Assembly: GCA_902799955.1 (NCBI GenBank) | Contig: CADCCQ010000025.1 | Span: 1 to 34,016, forward strand | Reading direction: 5' to 3' | DNA: 34,016 bases | Origin: an uncultured bacterium | GTDB taxonomy: Bacteria > Verrucomicrobiota > Kiritimatiellia > RFP12 > UBA1067 | Shown: positions 1 through 5,543 of the stretch, one piece after another | Layout: each line of letters starts with the position of its first letter | How positions within the stretch are numbered: position 1 is the first letter of the stretch | The notes under the pieces: model-generated | Seen by the model: only the letters and a program-made list of their open reading frames with translations | What the model was told of the DNA's origin: nothing | Database searches by the model: none | Position numbers and translations under genes: made by a program

Positions 1-14
1 CTCCATACTCCCGG

Positions 15-24
15 TTGTCAAAGA
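15..24 (-). promoter_or_regulatory. boxA-like antitermination element
   Basis: On the minus strand this reads TCTTTGACAA, close to the bacterial boxA consensus (TGCTCTTTRACAA) bound by NusB/NusE in rRNA leaders. It lies about 34 nt downstream of a strong minus-strand -10 box. No protein gene is visible between the promoter and the window edge, so the simplest reading is the leader of an rRNA operon that continues to the left. The match is short and the rRNA itself is not in view. Confidence 0.45.
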
Positions 25-57
25 TCGACGCCCGCCCGGAGGGGCGAACGGATGCAT

Positions 58-104
58 AGTATATCAAATCCCGCGCCTTCGCGCAAGGGGGAAATTTAAA
101 AAAT
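58..104 (-). promoter_or_regulatory. Strong minus-strand promoter with UP-like tract
   Basis: On the minus strand there is TTGCGC (86..81), a 17-nt spacer and TATACT (63..58). The -10 is preceded by TGA, giving an extended -10. Upstream of the -35, at 87-104, is an A/T-rich tract reading TTTAAATTTCCCCC, resembling an UP element. The same upstream string and TTGCG -35 recur in front of rpmJ at 23434-23480. The promoter fires leftwards out of the window and is divergent to galE. Confidence 0.65.
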
Positions 105-131
105 TTTCACACGGCGGAGACACGCCGTTTG

Positions 132-140
132 TGGTATAAT
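132..140 (+). promoter_or_regulatory. galE promoter, extended -10
   Basis: The sequence is TGG followed by TATAAT, a perfect -10 with a TGN extension, and no good -35 is seen. The predicted transcription start near 147 leaves a leader of about 20 nt that carries the AAAGGAA ribosome binding site ahead of the ATG at 167. The surrounding string TGTGGTATAATAT is shared with the rpmJ, tRNA-Ser and rpe promoters. Confidence 0.7.
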
Positions 141-166
141 ATTCTGTTGATGAAAGGAACCATAAT

Positions 167-1204
167 ATGAAGATTCTAGTAACCGGAGGCGCCGGATTCA
201 TCGGCAGCCACACCGTGGTCGAACTCCTCGACGCCGGACACGACGTCGTCGTGGTGGACAACCTGTGCAACAGCTCGAAGAAGTCGCTTGCGCGAGTGAA
301 GCGCATAACTGGGAAGGCGCCGACTTTCTACAAGATAGACATCCGCGACGAAAAGCGCCTCTCCGCCATGCTCGCGAAGGAGTCCCCTTTCGACGCAGCA
401 ATCCACTTCGCCGCGCTGAAGGCCGTCGGCGAATCGACGCAGATACCGCTCAAGTACTACGCCAACAACCTGGGCGGCACTTTCACGCTGCTGAAGTGCC
501 TGGCCGGCTGCGGATGCAAGAACATCGTGTTCTCAAGCTCGGCAACGGTCTACGGCGACCCGGCCAGCGTGCCGATCCGCGAGGACTTCCCCACGCCCGG
601 CTGCACCAATCCGTACGGCTGGACAAAGCTCATGATGGAGCAGGTGTTCAAGGACGTGCAGAAGGCCGACCCGGAGTGGAACGTGATACTTCTCAGGTAC
701 TTCAACCCCATCGGGGCTCACAAGTCCGGCCTCATCGGCGAGGACCCCGCCGGGATCCCCAACAACCTCCTGCCGTACGTCGCGCAGGTGGCGATCGGAA
801 GGCGCGCGGAGCTCAACGTGTTCGGCAACGACTACCCGACGCCCGACGGCACCGGCGTAAGGGACTACATCCACGTCGTGGACCTCGCAAAGGGACACCT
901 CAAGGCAATCGAGAAGATCGAGAAGAACCCGAAGCTCGGGCTGAAGATATACAACCTCGGAACGGGCAACGGCTATTCCGTGCTGCAGGTCGTAAAGGCG
1001 TTCGAGAAGGCGTCCGGCCGGCCAGTCCCCTACAAGATATGCCCGCGCCGCCCCGGCGACGTCGCGGAGTGCTGGGCGGATCCGTCGCTCGCGGCCAAGG
1101 AGCTTGGATGGAAGGCGGAGCGCGGCATCGACGAGATGTGCGAAGACGCCTGGCGCTGGCAGAAGAAGAACCCGTACGGATACGGGAAGAACAAGGAAGA
1201 ATGA
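167..1204 (+). CDS. galE: UDP-glucose 4-epimerase
   Basis: This enzyme interconverts UDP-galactose and UDP-glucose in the cytoplasm, supplying galactose entry to glycolysis and sugar nucleotides for surface glycans. At 345 aa it has the usual length for the E. coli-type enzyme. The N-terminal Rossmann motif GGAGFIGSH (residues 7-15) binds NAD. The catalytic region shows SSSATVYG (residues 123-130) and the YxxxK pair at Y150/K154. The ATG at 167 follows AAAGGAA at a good distance. It is the first gene of a plus-strand cluster with its own extended -10 promoter, and a repeat-filled 82-nt gap separates it from the next gene. A GH36 alpha-galactosidase lies elsewhere in the window, so galactose catabolism and polysaccharide precursor supply are both plausible roles. 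Confidence 0.96.
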   Translation: MKILVTGGAGFIGSHTVVELLDAGHDVVVVDNLCNSSKKSLARVKRITGKAPTFYKIDIRDEKRLSAMLAKESPFDAAIHFAALKAVGESTQIPLKYYANNLGGTFTLLKCLAGCGCKNIVFSSSATVYGDPASVPIREDFPTPGCTNPYGWTKLMMEQVFKDVQKADPEWNVILLRYFNPIGAHKSGLIGEDPAGIPNNLLPYVAQVAIGRRAELNVFGNDYPTPDGTGVRDYIHVVDLAKGHLKAIEKIEKNPKLGLKIYNLGTGNGYSVLQVVKAFEKASGRPVPYKICPRRPGDVAECWADPSLAAKELGWKAERGIDEMCEDAWRWQKKNPYGYGKNKEE

Positions 1205-1213
1205 CTAGAGCTG

Positions 1214-1290
1214 GAGGGTTTGGGTGTTTGAGTGTTTGAGGGTTTGGGTGTTTGAGTTAGGGATGAGAGAGAATGAAGAATGAGGAATGA
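1214..1290 (+). repeat. G/T-rich and GAATGAR short tandem repeats
   Basis: A 19-nt unit (GAGGGTTTGGGTGTTTGAG) occurs at 1214-1232 and again, identically, at 1238-1256, a 24-nt period. It is built from GTTTGAG/GGTTTGG heptad-like pieces. It is followed by three heptads of the form GAATGAR at 1271-1290, the last covering the start codon of the next gene. No hairpin is evident. The composition is unlike the surrounding coding DNA. Function is unknown; it may be a slippage-prone minisatellite. Confidence 0.7.
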
Positions 1291-1928
1291 ATAGCGTTGC
1301 GGAGATAATGGACAGATTCGAGGCCGCTCTCGAACTTGAGCGCGACCTCGGAATCTGGGTTGTGGAGTGCGACAGGACGCTTCTCGCGGCGCAGGCCCCC
1401 AGGTCGGCGGCGCCTGCGACCGTGGGGCGTCCCGCCGCGCCGAAGCCTCGTTCCGCCGCAAAGGCATCTCAGGCGCCCGTCCTCCCACAGCCGCTTCCGC
1501 CCATCGCGCAGCCCGTCGCACCGCCGCTTGCGCCACGAAAGCCCGTTGCGCCGAACCCCGCCGCGCCGGGCGAGTACGACTTCGTGTTCCTGCACGACGG
1601 ACCACTCTCGCCGCGTGGCGCGGAGATCATCAGCAAAAGCCTGGAAAAGCTCGGCAAGGCGCCTGAGTCCGCGCCGCTGATAACCGACGGGCCCATCCCG
1701 AAGACGAAAATCGCGATCGTCATGGGCATAAAGGCCCTGAAGAAGTGGTTCCCCGGAGTGAACGCCGGGCCCGGGCAGTGGCTGCACATGGATTCAGGCG
1801 GAGAGGCGGCAGTTACATTCTCTCCGGAGAAGATCGTAAGGTTCAAGGAAATGACGCCTGCGCTCAATGACATGAAACGCGGGCTGTGGAACACGTTCAA
1901 GTCGGCAATGCAGAGGACTAGACGATGA
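1287..1928 (+). CDS. Degenerate uracil-DNA glycosylase-like protein
   Basis: The 213-aa protein has three parts: a short helical N-terminus, a long Pro/Ala linker (about residues 35-100) and a C-terminal domain. The C-terminal part reads like the tail of family 4/5 uracil-DNA glycosylases: a hydrophobic strand followed by GIKALKKWFPG (compare the family's GATALKxLLG), a GQW segment, then SPEKIVRF where the family has its HPSYLLR-type motif, and a closing K-x-x-x-W-x-x-x-K helix. The expected histidine, the GEAPG motif and the iron-sulfur cysteines are not visible, so it is probably not an active glycosylase. The start at 1287 lies in a repeat; ATG 1308, preceded by GGAGA, is an alternative. 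Its stop overlaps the pyrK start as ATGA. The assignment is inferred by eye and tentative; the gene itself is likely real. Confidence 0.6.
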   Translation: MNSVAEIMDRFEAALELERDLGIWVVECDRTLLAAQAPRSAAPATVGRPAAPKPRSAAKASQAPVLPQPLPPIAQPVAPPLAPRKPVAPNPAAPGEYDFVFLHDGPLSPRGAEIISKSLEKLGKAPESAPLITDGPIPKTKIAIVMGIKALKKWFPGVNAGPGQWLHMDSGGEAAVTFSPEKIVRFKEMTPALNDMKRGLWNTFKSAMQRTRR

Positions 1929-2707
1929 TCGACGAGAAATGCACAATACTCTCGCACGAGTTGATAAAGGGCGACTACAGGATGCTGGTGCTGTCCGCGC
2001 CGGAGATGGCGAAGGACACGGCCCCCGGGCAGTTCGTCCACATCAGGGTGCCGGGGCTGGAGGACACCGCGCTGAGGCGCCCGTTCTCCGTCTTCGACGC
2101 AGGGGACGGCAAGGTGTGCGTCCTGTACAAGGCAGTTGGGCGCGGAACGCGCGCGCTTACGCAGGCGAAGGCCGGCGACATAGTCAGCGTGATGGGGCCC
2201 CTGGGCCACGGATTCCCGCTGAAGTGCGAAGGCGACGCGCTTCTCGTCGGCGGCGGATATGGTGTCGCCCCGCTCCACTTCCTCGCGAAACGGCTTCTCG
2301 CCACGGCGAATCCGCCTGCCATAAAGGTGTTCATCGGAGGCAGGACCAAAGAGGACCTGCTTGCGGTCGAGGACTTCGCGAAGCTCGGCGTGGAGACGAT
2401 GGTTGCGACAAACGACGGCTCGGCCGGTGCGACGGGGCTTGTAACCGACCCTCTTGACGACGAGTTGATAAGGCTGCGGACGGCAGGGCGCGGATTCGAA
2501 CTCTTCGCGTGCGGGCCGGACCCGATGCTGAAGGCAGTCGCGATGCGAGCCACTGGCACCGGGTCCAAGGGCTGGATCTCGATGGACAGGCACATGATAT
2601 GCGGCGTAGGCGCGTGCTATGCCTGCATCCAGAAGACCGTCCGCGGCAACTCACGTTGCTGCATCGAAGGCCCAGTGTTCGCGGCGGCCGACCTTGTGTG
2701 GAGCTGA
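1925..2707 (+). CDS. pyrK: Dihydroorotate dehydrogenase electron transfer subunit
   Basis: PyrK-type flavoprotein of 260 aa that passes electrons from class 1B dihydroorotate dehydrogenase (PyrD) to NAD+ in pyrimidine synthesis. It has a ferredoxin-reductase fold: RRPFSVFD for FAD binding, GGGYGVAPL at the NAD-binding domain, and FACGPDPML near the end of that domain. A C-terminal cysteine cluster CGVGACYAC followed about ten residues later by a further cysteine fits the [2Fe-2S] site of PyrK, including the downstream EGPVF. It overlaps the preceding gene by 4 nt (ATGA), suggesting translational coupling. No pyrD is adjacent, so the partner must be encoded elsewhere. Related electron-transfer flavoproteins are possible, but the C-terminal cluster favours PyrK. 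Confidence 0.9.
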   Translation: MIDEKCTILSHELIKGDYRMLVLSAPEMAKDTAPGQFVHIRVPGLEDTALRRPFSVFDAGDGKVCVLYKAVGRGTRALTQAKAGDIVSVMGPLGHGFPLKCEGDALLVGGGYGVAPLHFLAKRLLATANPPAIKVFIGGRTKEDLLAVEDFAKLGVETMVATNDGSAGATGLVTDPLDDELIRLRTAGRGFELFACGPDPMLKAVAMRATGTGSKGWISMDRHMICGVGACYACIQKTVRGNSRCCIEGPVFAAADLVWS

Positions 2708-2709
2708 AG

Positions 2710-4080
2710 ATGGCCGAGGCGGTAGCGAGAAAGAGACGAAGGAGGAAATGGCCCTGGATTGTGCTGACGACGATCCTGGCGGCCCTTGTCGCCTTTGTCC
2801 TGCTCGTTCCCGCGATTCTCGTGTGGCTGAGCCCCTTCTCGTTCAGCCGCGACCTCTCGGACGTCCTTCCGCCTGACGTTGCCGAAACGTTCTCGAACCG
2901 CACGGTGTCCGTGACAGTCCGCTTCTCGCGCCACAACATCTGGGACCTCGCGCTAACAGGCGAGGGGCGTCTCCTGGACTGGCCAGTGTCGATCGACGCG
3001 CGGATCAACAAATCCATAATGAAGCTGTCGGCGGAAGGAATCGGAACGGTGTCGGTGAACGACGGAACGCCCAGGCTCGACTTCAAGTTCGCCGGCAGCG
3101 CATTCGGCGGATGGACGGCGTCGTGCGACGTGCCGGAATTCCAGTTCTCCAACGAGGACGGCGGCATAGGGACGGCGATAGCGCGCATCGTCGCAAGCTC
3201 CCCGACCACGAAGGAGTTCACGATTTCGGGGAACGCCAGGGCCTCATTCTCGGCGTCGACGACGAACGCCGTGCCGGAATGGGGCGCGGACGTCTGGATG
3301 AAAGACGCGAACACCTCAATCGTCATCGAGGACGACGACGAGGAGGTTCCATACGACATACGAGGGCTGTCGTACCACGCAGGGGCGACTGGCTATGGGA
3401 AGAAGACTGAGATCAAGCCCCTCTTTCCGAGGGTGAAGAGCATCGAAGTCGCCGGGTTCGCGCTATCCAACGCATTCGCCTCGGTAAGGGCCACGGACAA
3501 CACGTACCTCGTAACGGAGGCGGGCACGGACGTCTGCGGCGGCAAGGCGCGCATATACGCGCTGTTCCTGAGGCCGGACAAGCTCGACGCGGGCTTTACG
3601 CTCCTTCTCGACGACATCGACGCGGGGATGGCGCTGGAGCGACTGGCCGGATTCAAGGGCGAGGCCTCCGGACGGCTGCACGGGAAGCTCCCCGTGAGGA
3701 TTTCGAATGGGAACGTAATGCTCGGAGACGCGTTCCTGCATTCCTTCCCGGGCGAAGCCGGGCGCATAAAGCTGAGGGACTCCTCCGCGTTCACGGACAA
3801 GCTGGCCCTCGCGGGCATTCCCGAGTCTGACCGCACAAACGTCTCGAAGGCCCTGAAGGACATGACATACGACGTCATAAGCCTGGACCTCAACAAGGTC
3901 GACGACGAAACGCATCGCCTCAGCCTCAAAGTCGAAGGCAAGGCGAAGGGGGCGAAGACCGAAGTGCCAGTCAACCTCAACATAAACATCAACGGGGACA
4001 TTCATGCGCTCCTGAACACAGGAATTATGGCAAAAAGAAAGATGAAGGAAATCAACAATGAAAACAAGAACAGCAAGTAG
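2710..4080 (+). CDS. YdbH-like AsmA-type inner-membrane/periplasmic protein
   Basis: The 456-aa protein has a basic N-terminus (RKRRRRK) and one transmembrane segment (about residues 14-41), followed by a long beta-rich periplasmic part with no catalytic motif. The C-terminal stretch VPVNLNININGDIHALL resembles the end of YdbH-family proteins (Pfam's so-called dicarboxylate transport domain). The neighbour overlapping its 3' end encodes YnbE and YdbL signatures, the same three components that form the E. coli ydbH-ynbE-ydbL operon. In E. coli YdbH is AsmA-like and acts redundantly with TamB and YhdP in moving phospholipid to the outer membrane. This protein is about half the length of E. coli YdbH. 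ATG 2710 sits 2 nt after the pyrK stop; an in-frame extension upstream overlaps pyrK and is rejected because the signal anchor would be buried. Confidence 0.75.
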   Translation: MAEAVARKRRRRKWPWIVLTTILAALVAFVLLVPAILVWLSPFSFSRDLSDVLPPDVAETFSNRTVSVTVRFSRHNIWDLALTGEGRLLDWPVSIDARINKSIMKLSAEGIGTVSVNDGTPRLDFKFAGSAFGGWTASCDVPEFQFSNEDGGIGTAIARIVASSPTTKEFTISGNARASFSASTTNAVPEWGADVWMKDANTSIVIEDDDEEVPYDIRGLSYHAGATGYGKKTEIKPLFPRVKSIEVAGFALSNAFASVRATDNTYLVTEAGTDVCGGKARIYALFLRPDKLDAGFTLLLDDIDAGMALERLAGFKGEASGRLHGKLPVRISNGNVMLGDAFLHSFPGEAGRIKLRDSSAFTDKLALAGIPESDRTNVSKALKDMTYDVISLDLNKVDDETHRLSLKVEGKAKGAKTEVPVNLNININGDIHALLNTGIMAKRKMKEINNENKNSK

Positions 4081-4516
4081 AGTGGCCGCGATCGCGGCGG
4101 CGGTGTGCGCGGCGGGATGCTTCAGCGTGAAGACGGAAAGCGAAATCAAGCCGATCCACATAACGATGGACGTAAACCTCAAGGTCGACAAGGCATTGGA
4201 GAAGGCGTTTGCGGACGAAACAAAACCCCAGCCCCAGGGATCCTACAAGGAGGTGAAGGCGATGATGGACCGCAAGGCCGCAGGCCTCACGTCGCTTGGG
4301 TTTCTGGAGGCGCGCGACGGTGCGACCGACGACGACAAGATGCTGATCGCCGAGGAGAACATAAAGCGCAGAAAACGCTTCGAGGACATCGCCAAGGAAA
4401 GCGGAGTCTCCATGGAGGCAGTCCAGCGCCGCCACGCCGCCAAGATACGCGAGCGAATCCCGGCCGGAAGCGGAGTCTGGTACCAGAACGACGCCGGCGA
4501 ATGGCTCAAGAAGTGA
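4058..4516 (+). CDS. Lipoprotein with fused YnbE-like and YdbL-like (DUF1318) parts
   Basis: The 152-aa protein has a lipoprotein signal peptide ending in AAGC (Cys21). Directly after it comes EIKPIHITMDVNLKVDK, which matches the PITINLNVKI signature of the small outer-membrane lipoprotein YnbE. The rest resembles YdbL/DUF1318: a KEVKAMMDRKAAG segment, then AEENIKRRKRFEDIAKE and a C-terminal RIPAGSGVWYQ close to the family's RAPAGxY ending. In E. coli these are two separate genes; here both are in one chain. The start lies 23 nt inside the end of the YdbH-like gene, implying coupling. The 3' end overlaps the convergent argC by 11 nt. Likely role (inferred): the outer-membrane partner of the YdbH-like protein with a built-in YdbL module. 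Confidence 0.78.
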   Translation: MKTRTASRVAAIAAAVCAAGCFSVKTESEIKPIHITMDVNLKVDKALEKAFADETKPQPQGSYKEVKAMMDRKAAGLTSLGFLEARDGATDDDKMLIAEENIKRRKRFEDIAKESGVSMEAVQRRHAAKIRERIPAGSGVWYQNDAGEWLKK

Positions 4517-5525
4517 CGAGGCCAGTCGCCTCGTCGCAGCCAAGGGCGATGTTCATGTTCTGAATCGCGGCGCCTGACGCGCCCTTGCCAAGATTGTCGA
4601 AGCGCGAGACAAGGACGACGCGCTCGCCGTTTCCGTATGCCGATACCTGCATTGCGTCGCTGGACGCAAGGCCCGCCGACGAAAGGAATCCTTCCTCGGC
4701 GGCTGCAGGATCCACGGCGTACGACACCAGCCCAGGCGCGCAATAGTAGTCGCCATAGCAGCTGCGCACCGCATCAATCCCGCCCTTCAGGGCGTCGGCG
4801 AAGAGCTGTACTGTCACCTCCATGCCGCTGAAATGAGGAACAACCACCGGCGAGAACACCGGAGGACGGGAGATGCCGCAGATCGCCGCCATTTCAGGCA
4901 GATGCTTGTGCGCCTGCGCAAGCGCGTACTGGCGTCCGCCGAGGAACAAAAGAGGCAACGCCTGGCGGGGGGAATCCCCGTCCAAACGACGGGGGGAATT
5001 CCCGTCCAAACGACGGGGGGAATCCCCCGAACCCCCTAGTGGATTGGTTGATTCATATTGGGCGATCATCTTCTTGCCGCCGCCGGAATATCCGGTGAGC
5101 GAGAAGGCGCAAAGCGGGGCGTCCGGGGGTAGTATCCCGCATTTCACCAGAGGCTCTACCAGGGCTATGAAACCGCTTGCATGGCATCCTGGGTTCGCTA
5201 TCCGACGCGAAGACGCAATTCTCTCACGACGGCCGCGGAGTTCGGGGAAACCGAACTCCCAGCCTTCGGCGGTACGATGGGCAGTCGAAGTGTCTATCAC
5301 CACCGTCGATGGATTCTCGACCATCGCCACGGCCTCGACTGCGGCGGCGTCAGGCAGGCACAGAAACGCGACGTCAGCAGAGTTGATCGCATCCCGCCTT
5401 GCCGACGGATCCTTGCGAAGATCCTCGGACAGGACTACCAGCTCAATATCCGTACGCGAAGAAAGGCGCTCGCGAACCTTCAGGCCCGTCGTTCCGGCGG
5501 ACCCGTCGATGAAAACCTTTTTCAT
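4506..5525 (-). CDS. argC: N-acetyl-gamma-glutamyl-phosphate reductase (type 2)
   Basis: This enzyme catalyses the NADPH-dependent third step of arginine biosynthesis. Family signatures are FIDGSAGTTGLKVRERL at the N-terminus, DTSTAHR, the catalytic ANPGCHASG segment, TGYSGGGKKMIAQYE and HKHLPEM. Length is 339 aa, longer than usual for type 2 enzymes (about 310). The excess is an Arg/Ser/Pro-rich insert between MIAQYE and the YALAQAHKHLPEM segment, made of an 8-residue unit G(D/N)SPRRLD repeated in frame and encoded by a 24-bp palindromic DNA repeat. The start ATG at 5525 lies 18 nt after the stop of the tyrosine kinase, so argC may be the last gene of the polysaccharide operon although its function is unrelated. 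Confidence 0.93.
   Translation of the reverse strand: MKKVFIDGSAGTTGLKVRERLSSRTDIELVVLSEDLRKDPSARRDAINSADVAFLCLPDAAAVEAVAMVENPSTVVIDTSTAHRTAEGWEFGFPELRGRRERIASSRRIANPGCHASGFIALVEPLVKCGILPPDAPLCAFSLTGYSGGGKKMIAQYESTNPLGGSGDSPRRLDGNSPRRLDGDSPRQALPLLFLGGRQYALAQAHKHLPEMAAICGISRPPVFSPVVVPHFSGMEVTVQLFADALKGGIDAVRSCYGDYYCAPGLVSYAVDPAAAEEGFLSSAGLASSDAMQVSAYGNGERVVLVSRFDNLGKGASGAAIQNMNIALGCDEATGLVTS
4967..5027. repeat. 24-bp tandem palindromic repeat inside argC
   Basis: There are about 2.6 copies of a 24-bp unit: a near-perfect palindrome GGGGGGAATCCCC followed by GTCCAAACGAC. Copies are 4967-4990, 4991-5014 and a partial one from 5015. Since 24 is a multiple of three, each copy adds eight residues to ArgC without breaking the frame. 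The copies are almost identical, so the expansion is recent or maintained by gene conversion or slippage. Confidence 0.85.
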
Positions 5526-5543
5526 TGTGCGTCGTTCCGGCCG

